Positions 8,125 to 19,400 of a stretch of DNA of 60,622 bases are shown here, piece after piece (positions within the stretch are counted from its first letter, which is position 1; every line of letters starts with the position of its first letter). The translations under genes were made by a program, and so were the position numbers. The DNA is taken from the NCBI GenBank assembly GCA_026197075.1, contig JAPHQV010000003.1:1-60622 (forward strand), read 5' to 3'. Origin of the DNA: Gammaproteobacteria bacterium (GTDB lineage: Bacteria > Pseudomonadota > Gammaproteobacteria > DSM-19610). The notes beneath the pieces are model-generated. The model saw only the letters and a list, made by a program, of their open reading frames with translations, was not told the DNA's origin and searched no databases.

Positions 8125-8417
8125 AGGTTAGTTGTTCCCTGCGTTCGCATTTTGCTTGAGTTGCTGAACATTGAGAAGGTGTCAATAAAATGCGTGGCCT
8201 CCTTCCCTTTTCGAAATCACATCACACAGTATACGCCTGATGTGTAACTTTGCGTCCAGCAAATTACGTGCAATTAATACTTACCACACTTAACCTCACA
8301 AGACATAAAAACAACAACTTACCAAGCATTCCTGGGGCAGCGAATCTGCCCGGACGGTGCAATCCTGGCCCGCGTCCACCTATAATCACCCCCTTTGGAA
8401 CTGCTTACGGAATCCCC
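8125..8417. other. Divergent control region between methyltransferase and ettA
   Basis: AT-rich and without a credible gene. It must contain the methyltransferase promoter (leftward) and the ettA promoter (rightward; TATAAT at 8381-8386, 31 nt before the ATG, with a weak TGCAAT at -35). The sequence switches from AT-rich (8125-8335) to GC-rich (8336 on), which probably marks the right edge of the island. Confidence 0.55.

Positions 8418-8440
<23 letters not shown>
8381..8440 (+). promoter_or_regulatory. ettA -10 box, leader and start (right copy of the island repeat)
   Basis: Contains TATAAT, a short leader and ATG GCG CAA TAC GTC TAC. It aligns with the degenerate copy at 3641-3699, so the R-M island lies between two versions of the same 60-bp target. 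No strong Shine-Dalgarno precedes the ATG. Confidence 0.7.
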
Positions 8441-10085
<1,645 letters not shown>

Positions 10086-10117
10086 ATGACCGGCACCCGT
10101 AGATACTCCGTTCGCCG

Positions 10118-11113
10118 TCAAGTGTGACGCAGATGGCAGTCACTGAACAGCCTGGCCGAGTCGAACGGGGTACTGTGTTTGAAGCAGGCCCAGAGTCCAG
10201 TCAGGTACTTGCGCATGACGGCACATAGGGCCTGTATTTTCTTCTTTCCTCGCGCGACCAGCGCTGCGTAGAAGGCCTTGGCGCGTGGGTCGTGCCGGAT
10301 GGCGCTCATGGCCGGCATGTACAGAGCAGCCCGCAGATAGGCATTGCCTGCCTTACTCAGGCGTGCCGGCCGGTTCACACTGGTGCCGGATTGGCACAGC
10401 CGTACGTCCAGCCCCGCATACCGACTTACCTGCGGTGCCTTCAGGTGTGCCGGCAGCACACACAGTTCACCCAGGATGGCGATGGCACTGGCCGTGGCGA
10501 TCCCCTTGGCGGCGCACAGGGCCTTCAGCTGCACGGTCAGCTCGGCGGATTCGGCCAGCAGGGCCAGGGCCGCCTGCTGCAGCCGTTCAATCCTCCGCTC
10601 CAGCAGGGCGATCCCTTCCAGCTCGTCCTCGATCAACAGTGGCAACGTCATCCGTTTGGCCCGCAGGGCATGTAGACGGTTCCTGGCTTGAGTCCGACTC
10701 GCCGTCAGGTGATTGATTTGGCGTGCAATATCACGCAGGGCCAGCCGTGTCGGGTCCGGCGGTGTCCACCGCGGCGGTGTCATCCGCTCCCCAAACTCCG
10801 CCAGCAGGGCGCTATCCACCCCGTCCGTCTTGCTGCCGGCCAGCTTCAACTCGGCGAAGTGGCGAAAGCTCTTGGGGTTGATGACCGACACCGGCAACCC
10901 CGCCTGGGCCAGCGCCACCGCCAGGTCCAGGTAATAAATCCCTGTCGCTTCCATCACGATATGGCGTGGTTTCAGGGCCTTAAGCTGTTTGATCGCCTTC
11001 GCGTGGCCTTCCGCTGTTTGCGCGAAACTCACCGGCCGGGCATTCTGGCCACCCTCCCGCACCACCATCTCGAACGTCTTGGCTGCTATATCCAGTCCTA
11101 CGAACCCATTCAT
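10118..11113 (-). CDS. IS110-family DEDD transposase
   Basis: A 331-aa RuvC-like recombinase. The N-terminal DEDD domain shows D in FVGLDIAAKTFEM, E in VMEATGIYYLDLA and the paired Ds in SKTDGVDSALLAEF. The C-terminal Transposase_20 domain includes GIATASAIAILGEL and LSKAGNAYLRAALY with its conserved serine. The ATG at 11113 has an excellent GGGGAGGTGA Shine-Dalgarno 7 nt upstream, which rules out earlier starts. It appears intact and points toward ettA. Confidence 0.93.
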   Translation of the reverse strand: MNGFVGLDIAAKTFEMVVREGGQNARPVSFAQTAEGHAKAIKQLKALKPRHIVMEATGIYYLDLAVALAQAGLPVSVINPKSFRHFAELKLAGSKTDGVDSALLAEFGERMTPPRWTPPDPTRLALRDIARQINHLTASRTQARNRLHALRAKRMTLPLLIEDELEGIALLERRIERLQQAALALLAESAELTVQLKALCAAKGIATASAIAILGELCVLPAHLKAPQVSRYAGLDVRLCQSGTSVNRPARLSKAGNAYLRAALYMPAMSAIRHDPRAKAFYAALVARGKKKIQALCAVMRKYLTGLWACFKHSTPFDSARLFSDCHLRHT

Positions 11114-11335
11114 CGGCTTCACCTCCCCGGTTCCATACGCCACAATGGTTACCGGTTCCCCGACCTCGCACTTCTTGCCGCCTCGACCTTGTGATGCGAA
11201 GTCCAACCAGGTTGGCTTCCTGATACTCCTCGGGGTTGGCAATGAGGCGGGGGGCCACTCTACGGGCGAGGTCAGATCATCTCTGCCTCTAGGAGCGAAC
11301 GGCTTCCCCGGTAACCCTTACACCCAACTTCAGGG
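11114..11335 (-). ncRNA. Possible IS110 bridge-RNA region
   Basis: In IS110-group elements the non-coding end upstream of the transposase encodes a structured bridge RNA that specifies target and donor sites. This 220-nt leader has no gene and includes small hairpins such as CCAACC-A-GGTTGG (11203-11215) and ACACCC/GGGTGT near 11323-11340. The RNA itself, its ends and guide loops are not demonstrated here. Confidence 0.35.
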
Positions 11336-11350
11336 TGTTCGTAACATACA

Positions 11351-11373
11351 AGGAGCGGGCTCTGCCCGCTCCT
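11351..11373. repeat. GTAGGAGC-type REP, single hairpin (copy 2)
   Basis: AGGAGCGGGC-TCT-GCCCGCTCCT is a perfect 10-bp stem with a 3-nt loop, followed by AC, the same unit as in the other REP copies. Confidence 0.8.
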
Positions 11374-11520
11374 ACGTGATCATGCCCACGGATCGGCATC
11401 GATCCATCCCGGGAATGATTTCTTGCCCCTGTCATCGGACTTCGGGGTAAAGCTCGCGGTTGAAGCGCCGCTATTTCTATGGCTAGACTTAAATTCAGCG
11501 AGTCGCGATAGGAGTGATGC

Positions 11521-12126
11521 ATGCTTCCAGATCACGATGCCCCGAAGCCGATATCCGCAGCCTCCCTGCCGGACTATTTCCACGGACGCCTGCGCCGCTC
11601 GGCACAACGCCTGAATCTGCAGCCCCACGACGACACCCTCTGGTACCTGGGGGACCTGCTGCACCGCTATGGTCGCAGCGAGCAGGTATTCGACTACCAG
11701 GAGGGTCAGCGCCGCCTGCGCCCCCTCGCCCTGCTCTACGACGACGCCCGTGCGGCGGAAAACGAACGCCAACGCTGCCTGCTGCTGCAGCGTCTCGGAG
11801 ACCTGGCCCTGTTCGTGGGCGCCCTGTTCCCCGAGGGCTATGCGCGCCGCGGCATCCACCGCGATTATTTCGTGGGCATGGGCGGCGGTGCCTATGACTA
11901 CCTGGCGGACCGGGCGCCCGCCAATCGGCACATCTTTCGCGAGCTGACCCACCAGTTTGCCCGCATGCTGGAACTGGTGGCCGCCGCCGGCTCCCGCCAC
12001 AGCCGCTTCAGCCACGACGACGTACTGCGCCTCTACGCGCGCTGGCTGGCCAGCGGCAACGCCACCCTGGGGCGCCAGCTGCAGGCCCTGGGTGTGCTGC
12101 TCGGGCCGGTGGGGCGGAACCACTAA
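11521..12126 (+). CDS. Conserved-looking hypothetical protein, 201 aa
   Basis: I do not recognise this family. The protein is soluble (no signal peptide or membrane span), mostly helical in appearance and rich in Leu, Arg and Ala. It has an aromatic N-terminal segment (DYFHGRLRRSAQRLNL, DDTLWYLGDLLHRYG) and a middle motif FVGALFPEGYARRGIHRDYFVGMGGGAYDYLAD (about 96-128). A strong AGGAG site lies 6 nt before the ATG, and codon use matches the chromosomal genes, so it looks real and native. It stands alone between an IS110 element and the msrQ 3' end. Confidence 0.75.
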   Translation: MLPDHDAPKPISAASLPDYFHGRLRRSAQRLNLQPHDDTLWYLGDLLHRYGRSEQVFDYQEGQRRLRPLALLYDDARAAENERQRCLLLQRLGDLALFVGALFPEGYARRGIHRDYFVGMGGGAYDYLADRAPANRHIFRELTHQFARMLELVAAAGSRHSRFSHDDVLRLYARWLASGNATLGRQLQALGVLLGPVGRNH

Positions 12127-12141
12127 GAAATCCTTTCATAT

Positions 12142-12225
12142 CCGTCATTGCGAACGAAGTGAAGCAATCTCCCACTACGGCAGATGAATCGTTTGGAGAT
12201 TGCCGCACTGCGCTCGCAATGACGG
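12142..12225. repeat. CGTCATTGCGAGC-type long palindrome
   Basis: CCGTCATTGCGAACGAAGTGAAGCAATCTCC-type left arm (12142-12172) and the inverted right arm (12195-12225) enclose a 22-nt loop. The same family occurs at 60011-60090. It lies between convergent genes (the 201-aa ORF and msrQ), where it could serve as a bidirectional transcript end. Confidence 0.8.
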
Positions 12226-12240
12226 GTCCTCTCACTGCTG

Positions 12241-12846
12241 CTACGCACCTCGAAATGACGAGGCCCCGGCCCTCGTGGTGAGGCGTGCCCAATACAATCG
12301 TGCCAGCAACAGAATGCCGAGCAGGGCCGCGTACAACAGCGGCTCGCGCACATCGGCCTTCACCAGCCACCAGAAATGCAGCACGCCCAGGGTGGCCACC
12401 AGGTACACCAGGTGGTGCAGCTTCTTCCAGTTGCGTCCCAGGCGTTTCATCATGGCCTTGGTGGATGTCAACGCCAGCGGCAACAGCAACACATAGCCCG
12501 TCATGCCAAGCGTGATAAAGGGACGTTCGAGGATATCCCGGCCGATCTCACCCCAGTCGAAGAACTGGTCCAGCCACAGGTAGGTGAACAGGTGCAGGGT
12601 GGCATAGAAGAAGGCGAACAGGCCCAGCATGCGCCGTACCCGCAATGGCCATGCCCAGCCGAAACCGCGCTTCAGTGGTGTCATCAGCAAGGTGAGCAAC
12701 AACAGGCGCAGGGTCCAGTCGCCCGTGCCATGGGTGATGAACTCGATGGGATTGGCACCCAGCTGCTGCTGGAAGCCCAGCCAGAACCACCAGGCCAGGG
12801 GCAGCAGGCAGACCAGGAACAGGGCCGGCTTGAGCGAGCGTGTCAT
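12241..12846 (-). CDS. msrQ: Heme-binding membrane subunit MsrQ of the periplasmic methionine sulfoxide reductase
   Basis: MsrQ (201 aa) is an inner-membrane b-type cytochrome that passes quinol electrons to MsrP. About six hydrophobic spans are visible, with ferric-reductase-like histidines (ATLHLFTYL; KLHHLVYLVATLGVLHFWW) as likely heme ligands. Its partner msrP is immediately upstream on the same strand; 116 bp containing a REP palindrome lie between. The last residues (ASSFRGA) come from a CCTCG..CGAGG repeat fragment near the GTCATTGCG palindrome. Confidence 0.94.
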   Translation of the reverse strand: MTRSLKPALFLVCLLPLAWWFWLGFQQQLGANPIEFITHGTGDWTLRLLLLTLLMTPLKRGFGWAWPLRVRRMLGLFAFFYATLHLFTYLWLDQFFDWGEIGRDILERPFITLGMTGYVLLLPLALTSTKAMMKRLGRNWKKLHHLVYLVATLGVLHFWWLVKADVREPLLYAALLGILLLARLYWARLTTRAGASSFRGA

Positions 12847-12861
12847 CGGCTTACCGGCATC

Positions 12862-12930
12862 CTGTAGGAGCGGCCTCTGGCCGCGAACTGGCGTGCCACC
12901 ATTATTCGCGGCCGAAGGCCGCTCCTACAG
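12862..12930. repeat. GTAGGAGC-type REP palindrome inside msrP-msrQ (copy 3)
   Basis: CTGTAGGAGCGGCC..CCGCGAA, a short loop, then TTCGCGGCC..GGCCGCTCCTACAG: a full two-armed copy very like the one at 1-60. It lies in the msrP-msrQ intergenic gap and could fold in the shared transcript. Confidence 0.85.
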
Positions 12931-12962
12931 GGGGGCTGCATGACGCTTTGCCTGATCTGTCA

Positions 12963-13907
12963 CTAGAAATGCTTGCGCAGGTCCATGCCCTGATACAACT
13001 GCGCCACCTGCTCGCCATAGCCATTGAACATCAGGGTGTCGCGCTTGCGTATCTCCCCGATGCGCCGTTCACGGCGCTGGCTCCAGCGCGGATGGTCCAC
13101 CTCGGGATTGACGTTGGAATAGAAACCGTACTCGCGCGGTGCCGCCGCCATCCAGGACGAGGTGGGCTGATCCTCGCGGAAACGGATGGTGACGATGGAC
13201 TTGATGCTCTTGAAGCCGTACTTCCAGGGCACCACCAGGCGGATGGGCGCGCCGTTCTGGTTCGGCAACGCCTTGCCATACAGGCCTACCGCCAGGAGGG
13301 TAAGGGGATGCAGGGCCTCGTCCATGCGCAGGCCCTCCACATAGGGCCAGTCCAGCACCGGCCAGCGCAGGCCCGGCATCTGTTCGGGATCCCGCAGGGT
13401 GACGAACTCCACGTACCGGGCGCGCGAGGTGGGTTCGAAACGCTGGAGGAGGTCCGCCAGCGGGAAACCCACCCAGGGGATCACCATGGACCAGCCTTCC
13501 ACGCAGCGCAGGCGGTAGATGCGTTCCTCCAGGGCATGGGGCTTGAGGATGTCCTCCAGGGTATAGGTGCCGGGTTTCGCCACCTCGCCCTCGATGGTCA
13601 GCGACCAGGGCTCGGTGCGCAGGGTATGGGCATGCTTGGCGGGATCATCCTTGCGGGTACCGAATTCATAGAAATTGTTATAACTGGTGACATCCTGATA
13701 GGGTGTAAGGTCTTCCTGGGCGGAAAAAGCGGCATTCTTCACCGCCTCCAGGGCTCGGGCGGCCCGCGCGGCGGGTGCGAGCAGGCCACCGGCCAGGAGG
13801 GTGGCGCCCAGCGCCAGACCGCCCTGCAGAAAGCGCCGTCGCTGCCGGTAGAGGCTTTCGGGGGTGATCTCCGAGGGCAGGATGTCCGTGGGTTTCCTGA
13901 TCAACAT
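12963..13907 (-). CDS. msrP: Periplasmic molybdopterin methionine sulfoxide reductase MsrP
   Basis: MsrP (314 aa) reduces oxidised methionines of periplasmic proteins using a Mo-molybdopterin cofactor. A Tat signal is visible (R23-R24-R25-FLQGG, then a hydrophobic stretch and APAARAA). The Mo-ligating cysteine is C135 in [15 protein letters not shown] of the oxidoreductase domain. The C-terminal [11 protein letters not shown] and [15 protein letters not shown] are typical. It is the first gene of msrPQ. Confidence 0.95.
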   Translation of the reverse strand: MLIRKPTDILPSEITPESLYRQRRRFLQGGLALGATLLAGGLLAPAARAARALEAVKNAAFSAQEDLTPYQDVTSYNNFYEFGTRKDDPAKHAHTLRTEPWSLTIEGEVAKPGTYTLEDILKPHALEERIYRLRCVEGWSMVIPWVGFPLADLLQRFEPTSRARYVEFVTLRDPEQMPGLRWPVLDWPYVEGLRMDEALHPLTLLAVGLYGKALPNQNGAPIRLVVPWKYGFKSIKSIVTIRFREDQPTSSWMAAAPREYGFYSNVNPEVDHPRWSQRRERRIGEIRKRDTLMFNGYGEQVAQLYQGMDLRKHF

Positions 13908-13978
13908 GATCCACCACCTCTTTTCATTCGGGACACCACTGTGACCCCCATATCAGCACAGGGTTCACAACGATTTAT

Positions 13979-14010
13979 CCCGTCATTCCCGCCTTCGCGG
14001 GAATGACGGG
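13979..14010. repeat. GTCATTCCCGC hairpin downstream of the SLC13 gene
   Basis: CCCGTCATTCCCGC-CTTC-GCGGGAATGACGGG is a perfect 14-bp stem with a 4-nt loop, lying 6 nt after the transporter stop on its transcript. It belongs to the GTCATT palindrome family (also 58453-58484) and may act as a transcript end, though no U tract follows. Confidence 0.75.
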
Positions 14011-14016
14011 AAGGAC

Positions 14017-15906
14017 CTAGTACAGCAGTTGCAGCATCCCCAGCATCACCACCAGGAACAGCAGGGTCATGATGCCGCCGGCGCGCAGGAAATCCTTCAC
14101 GCGGTAGCCGCCCGGACCCATGATCAGGGCATTCACCTGGTGGGTCGGGATGAGGAAGGAATTGGAGGTGGCCAGTGCCACGATCAGGGCGAAGACGGCG
14201 GGATCGGCACCCACCACCCCCGCCAATTTGGCCTGCACCGCGATATTCACCGCCAGCGGCACCAGCAGTACCGTAGCCCCCACGTTGGACATGACCAGGC
14301 TGAACAGGGTCGCCAGCACGGCGACCACCAGTTGCAGCAGCAAGGGACTCACATCACTGCCCAGCAGCTCCAGGGTGTGCACCGCGATCCAGGCGGCGGT
14401 GCCGCTGCCCTCCACCGCCGCGCCCAGGGGGATCAGGCTGGCCAGCAGGAACACCGTCTTCCAGCTGACCGCCTGGTAGGCTTCATCCATGGTCAGCACG
14501 CCGCTGAGGACCATGCCCACCGCGCCGGTGAGCAGCGCCACTGAAAGCCTCAGGTCGGTGAACAGCACCAGGCCCAGGGCAATGGCGAAGAACACCAGGG
14601 CATGGGGTACCTTGTGTGGTCGCAGCTCCTCGTGGGGATACTCCGTTGTCACGATGACGAAATCCCGGTCGCGCTCCAGCCTCGCCAGTTGGTTCCAGGC
14701 CACGTGGCAGATCAGGGTATCGCCGCCCTGGAAAGGGATATCATCCAGGCCTTCGTCCTCCTCGCTGATGGCCTTGCCCTGACGATGGATGGCCAGCACC
14801 GTAAGACCGTAGGTCTTGCGCATCCACAGGTCACGGCCCGATTTGCCGATCAGCGCGGAACTGGGCGGGATGACCAGCTCGGCGATACCCGCCCGGTCCG
14901 GCTTCAAGGCCGAGGCCAGCACGTCCAGGTCCGTGTTGATCCTGAGCCGGGCCGCGGCGGCGAAGGGGCCCAGCCGCGAGGAGGAAGCCAGGATCCCCAG
15001 CACCTGGCTGGCCTCGATGCGGGTATCCCGCGCCAGTCCGCCCGGCGCCAGCGACAGCTCCTGGCCGGTCTGGACGGCGACCACGCGCAGGTGGAACTCG
15101 TGCTCGATGTCCCCCACGGTACGCCCCACCAGTGGGCTCAGGGCAGGCACCCGCGCCTCATTCAGGGTATAGCCGAGACCATAGACGCGCTGCAGGTATT
15201 CCAGGGTACTGGCCATGGTGGTGACCGCCCGCGATTCGGCCACGGGCAACACCCGATGTCCAAGCAGCATGAAATAGCCGATACCGGTGGCGACCAGGGC
15301 CAGACCAATGGGTGTGACGGCAAACAGGCTGAACTCCGCCATGGGTTCCAGGCCCTTGCCGGCCAGCACCTGGTTGGAGGTGCCAATCAGGTCGTTGAGC
15401 AGGATCAGCGGGCTGGAGCCGATCATGGTCATGGTGCCGCCGAGGATGGCGCAGAACCCCATGGGCATGAGCAGGCGCGACAGCGGCAGGCCGGTACGCA
15501 CGGAGATGCGGCTGACCACCGGCAGGAACAGGGCCGCCGCGCCCACGTTCTGCATGAAGCTGGAGATGACAGCGGTGGTACCGGAGATGAGCGGGATGAT
15601 GCGCCGCTCGGTACTGCCTCCGACGCGCAGGATATGGTTCGCCACCAGCCCCATGATGCCGGTACGATCCAGCCCGGCGCCGATGATCATCACGGCGATG
15701 ATGGAGATGACCGCGTTGCTGGCGAAGCCATCGAAAAGCTGCTCCGTCTCGACCAGAGGCGGCACGAAGGGCAGCACCGTGGTCAGACCCAGCAGCACCA
15801 GCACCAGGATCGCGGCCACATCGACCCGCACCACCTCGGAAACGAACAGGTAGACGGTGAAGGCAAGCAGCCCCAGCACCCAGAGCATTTCGGTGGTCAG
15901 TTCCAT
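14017..15906 (-). CDS. SLC13-family anion permease with two RCK_C domains
   Basis: A 629-aa inner-membrane protein of the ArsB/SLC13 (DASS) type. N-terminal spans (about 1-215), two TrkA-C/RCK_C regulatory domains (about 220-400; NEARVPALSPLVGRTVGDIE and IPPSSALIGKSGRDLWMRKTYGLTVLAI), then a second set of spans. SLC13 signature-like segments SSFMQNVGAAALFLPV and MSNVGATVLLVPLAVN, each with a neighbouring TSN or GSSP motif, mark the substrate site. Bacterial relatives with this domain order move sulfate or dicarboxylates; sulfate efflux or uptake would suit a sulfur oxidiser, but the substrate is not readable. It stands alone, ending at a hairpin repeat. Confidence 0.88.
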   Translation of the reverse strand: MELTTEMLWVLGLLAFTVYLFVSEVVRVDVAAILVLVLLGLTTVLPFVPPLVETEQLFDGFASNAVISIIAVMIIGAGLDRTGIMGLVANHILRVGGSTERRIIPLISGTTAVISSFMQNVGAAALFLPVVSRISVRTGLPLSRLLMPMGFCAILGGTMTMIGSSPLILLNDLIGTSNQVLAGKGLEPMAEFSLFAVTPIGLALVATGIGYFMLLGHRVLPVAESRAVTTMASTLEYLQRVYGLGYTLNEARVPALSPLVGRTVGDIEHEFHLRVVAVQTGQELSLAPGGLARDTRIEASQVLGILASSSRLGPFAAAARLRINTDLDVLASALKPDRAGIAELVIPPSSALIGKSGRDLWMRKTYGLTVLAIHRQGKAISEEDEGLDDIPFQGGDTLICHVAWNQLARLERDRDFVIVTTEYPHEELRPHKVPHALVFFAIALGLVLFTDLRLSVALLTGAVGMVLSGVLTMDEAYQAVSWKTVFLLASLIPLGAAVEGSGTAAWIAVHTLELLGSDVSPLLLQLVVAVLATLFSLVMSNVGATVLLVPLAVNIAVQAKLAGVVGADPAVFALIVALATSNSFLIPTHQVNALIMGPGGYRVKDFLRAGGIMTLLFLVVMLGMLQLLY

Positions 15907-16125
15907 CCAGTGTTCCCGCCAAGGGTAAAAGGATCTGGCATGGCCCGGATTCTACCGGACACCCGAGATGGCCGCCAGGACACCCGCGCGCCTAAAGCCG
16001 CTGCGACGACCGGCCGCTACAGTCTCCAAGGCGACACCCCGTGCGACGGTGTACGCCCGGGCCCGGGCCGTGCGCCGGGGTTGCCACCAGCCATGGCGCG
16101 AGGATTTCGCCAAGGGGGGATCAAG

Positions 16126-16329
16126 ATGCGTACCCGGATCGTAGACGAAGAAGTACTGGCCCGCGCGGCGGAAGCCGCCGAACAGGAACGCGGCAGCAAG
16201 ATCAGGCAAGTGAGCAAGGAACGCCTGAGCCACCGCGCCGCCATGCGCGCGCTGGAACGCAAGCGCGAGATCGAGGAATTGCGCCGCAACCTGAGTGACT
16301 TCGAGGATTACTGGCTGGACGAAAAATAG
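16126..16329 (+). CDS. Small charged protein, possibly PA3496-like (67 aa)
   Basis: Begins MRTRIVDEEVLARAAEAAEQERGS and ends AMRALERKREIEELRRNLSDFEDYWLDEK. It is very rich in Arg and Glu and probably helical throughout; the C-terminal basic helix plus acidic tail recalls the small PA3496-type family, an uncertain match. A GGGGGGA ribosome site sits 6 nt before this ATG, favouring it over an ATG 33 nt upstream. It lies alone between the divergent SLC13 gene and a REP element. Confidence 0.65.
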   Translation: MRTRIVDEEVLARAAEAAEQERGSKIRQVSKERLSHRAAMRALERKREIEELRRNLSDFEDYWLDEK

Positions 16330-16354
16330 CCAACTGGCACGCCTGCAAACCGAC

Positions 16355-16418
16355 CTGTAGGAGCGGGCTTGGCCCGCGAACAGGCGACAAGTCAATCGCG
16401 GCCAGAGGCAGCTCCTAC
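16355..16418. repeat. GTAGGAGC-type REP palindrome (copy 4)
   Basis: CTGTAGGAGCGGGC..GCCCGCGAA and, inverted, TCGCGGCCAGAGGCAGCTCCTAC. The arms are less perfect than in copies 1 and 3. It sits between the convergent 67-aa gene and purL. Confidence 0.8.
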
Positions 16419-16428
16419 CAAAACCTTG

Positions 16429-19400
16429 CTACCCCACCGCCACCCGCGCATTGCGGAACAACCGCAGCCAGGGACCATCCTCGCCCCAGTCCTGCGGATG
16501 CCAGGAATACTGCAGGGTGCGGAACACGCGCTCCGGATGCGGCATCATGATGGTGAAGCGGCCGTCGCGGGTGGTCATGCCGGCGATGCCCAGCGGCGAG
16601 CCGTTGGGGTTGACGGGATAGACCTCCGTCGGGTTGCCGAAGTGATCCACGTAACGCAGCGCCACGGCGCCCTGTTCCAGGGCCTGTTGCGCACCCTGCT
16701 CCGCGGCGAACCATGCACGGCCCTCGCCATGGGCCACCGCAATGGGCAGGCGCGAGCCGGCCATGCCCTGCAATAACAGGGACGGGGATTCCGGCACCTC
16801 CACCAGGGAGAAACGCGCCTCGAACTGTTCCGAGCGGTTGCGCACGAAGGCCGGCCAGGCCTCGGAGCCCGGAATCAACTCCTTCAGCCCCGACATCATC
16901 TGGCAGCCGTTGCAGACCCCCAGGCCCCAGGCATCGCCGCGCGCGAAGAAGGCGGCGAACTCGTCGCGGGCGCGGGCATTGAACAGGATGGACTTGGCCC
17001 AGCCCTGGCCGGCGCCGAGCACGTCGCCATAGGAGAAGCCGCCGCAGGCGGCCAGGCCACTGAAGTCCGCGAGGGACACACGTCCACTGATGATGTCGCT
17101 CATGTGCACGTCGTGGGCATCGAAGCCGGCGGCGTGGAAGGCGGCGGCCATCTCGATCTGGCCGTTGACGCCCTGCTCGCGCAGGATGGCCACGGCCGGC
17201 TTCGCGCCCGTGTTCACGAAGGGTGCCGTCACGTCCTCGGCGGGATCGAAAGCCAGGCGCGGCTGCAGGCCGGGATCTTCCACTTTCAGCAAGGCATCGT
17301 ATTCCTGCAGCGCACATTCGGAGTTGTCGCGCAGGGCCTGCATGCGATAGCTGGTCTCCGCCCAGGCACGCTGCAGCTCCACGCGCTTTTCCCGCAACAG
17401 GGTCTGGCTGCCGGAGGTGACGATCAGCCGGTCTTCTTCATTGAGCGTGCCGATGACATGGCTGTGCTTGCCCAGGCCCGCCTCGCGCAGGCTCTCCAGC
17501 ACCGTGTCGGTGTCGCAGTGACGCACCTGCAGCACCGCGCCCAGTTCCTCGCTGAACAGGGCGGCGATGGCATCCTCGCCCAGGTCGTCCAGCTGTACGG
17601 TCACGCCCACATGGCCGGCGAAGGCCATTTCGCACAGGGTCGCCAGCAGGCCGCCATCGGAACGGTCATGGTAGGCCAGCAGCAGGTCATCGCGCTTGAG
17701 GTCCTGGATGGCGGCGAAGAAATGTTTCAGGGCCTCGGCATCCTCGATGTCGGGCGCATGATGACCCAGCTGCCGGTACACCTGGGTCAGCGCCGAACCG
17801 GCCAGGCGGTCGCGGCCCTTGCCCAGGTCCACCAGGATCAGGTCGGAATCGCCCTGGTCGGCGCGCAACTGCGGGGTGAGGGTGCGGCGCACATCGCCCA
17901 CGGGCGCGAAGGCGGTGATGATCAGCGACAGGGGCGAGGTCACGGAGCGTGCCTCGCCCTGTTCCTGCCACACGGTCTTCATGGACAGGGAATCCTTGCC
18001 CACGGGAATGGCGATACCCAGACGCGGACAGAAGTCCACGCCCACGGCGCGCACCGTGTCGAACAGGTTGGCATCCTCGCCGGGGTGACCGGCGGGAGCC
18101 ATCCAGTTGGCGGACAGGCACACCCGGCCCAGCTCGGCCACGTCGGCGGCGGCCAGGTTGGTGATGGCTTCGCCCACGGCCATGCGGCCCGAGGCGGGCG
18201 CGTCCACCAGGGCGACGGGACTGCGCTCGCCCATGGCCATGGCCTCGCCCGCATGACCCTGATAGTCGGCGCAGGTCACGGCCACGTCGGCCACCGGTAC
18301 CTGCCAGGGGCCGACCATCTGGTCACGGGCCACCATGCCGGTGACGCTACGGTCGCCGATGGTGATCAGGAAGGACTTGCTGGCCACGGCCGGCAGGCGC
18401 AGCACCCGGTACAGGGCCTCGCGCGCGTCGATCACACTGGTGTCGAAGTCGGGCTTGTGAAAGGTACGATGGTGCACGTCGCGCAGCATCTTCGGGGGCT
18501 TGCCCAGCAACAGCGACAGTGGCATGTCGATGGGAGAGTTATCGAAATAGCCGTCGCCCAGCACCAGCTGCTGTTCCTCGGTGGCCTCGCCCAGCACCGC
18601 GTAGGGGCAACGCTCGCGTTCGCAGAGGGCGATGAAGGTGTCGAGACGCGCGCTGTCCACGGCCATGACATAGCGTTCCTGGGACTCGTTGCACCAGATC
18701 TCCAGGGGCGACATGCCGGGATCGTCGCTGGGCACGGCGCGCAGCTCGAAACGGCCACCGCGACCGCCATCATTGACCAGTTCCGGCAGGGCATTGGACA
18801 GGCCGCCGGCACCCACGTCATGCACCGACAGGATGGGGTTGTCGACGCCCAGGGCGGCGCAGCGATCGATGACCTCCTGGCAGCGGCGCTGCATCTCCGG
18901 GTTGCCACGCTGCACCGAGGCGAAGTCCAGGTCCTCGGCGCTGGCGCCGCTGGCCATGGAGGAGGCGGCACCGCCGCCCAGGCCGATGAGCATGGCCGGG
19001 CCGCCCAGCACCAGGATCTGCGCCCCCACCGGGATGGCCTGCTTGTCCACCTGGTCGGCGCGGATGTTGCCATAGCCGCCGGCGATCATGATGGGCTTGT
19101 GATAGCCGCGCAGTTCCAGGCCCGCCGGGCCCGGTACCCGTTCCTCGTAGGTACGGAAATAGCCGCACAGGTTGGGTCGGCCGAATTCGTTGTTGAAGGC
19201 CGCGGCGCCGAGTGGGCCCTCGATCATGATGTCCAGGGCGGAGACGATGCGCCCCGGCTTGCCATGATCCTCTTCCCAGGGTTGTTCGAAGCCCGGGATG
19301 CGCAGGTTGGAGACCGAGAAGCCGCACAGGCCCGCCTTGGGCTTGCTGCCGCGCCCGGTGGCGCCCTCGTCACGGATCTCGCCACCGGAACCGGTGGCCG

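Larger units (their letters stand above)
10086..11335 (-). mobile_element. IS110-family insertion sequence (ends approximate)
   Basis: Defined by the DEDD transposase at 10118-11113 and the non-coding stretch upstream of it. IS110 elements usually lack terminal inverted repeats and long target duplications, so the ends cannot be fixed by eye. The left end must lie within the 32 bp after ettA; the right end is placed before the REP at 11351 as a guess. Confidence 0.55.

Noticed and set aside
14602-16329. 575-codon plus-strand frame over the SLC13 gene
   Set aside because: Only its last 67 codons look like a protein with a ribosome site; the rest is the antisense of the transporter.
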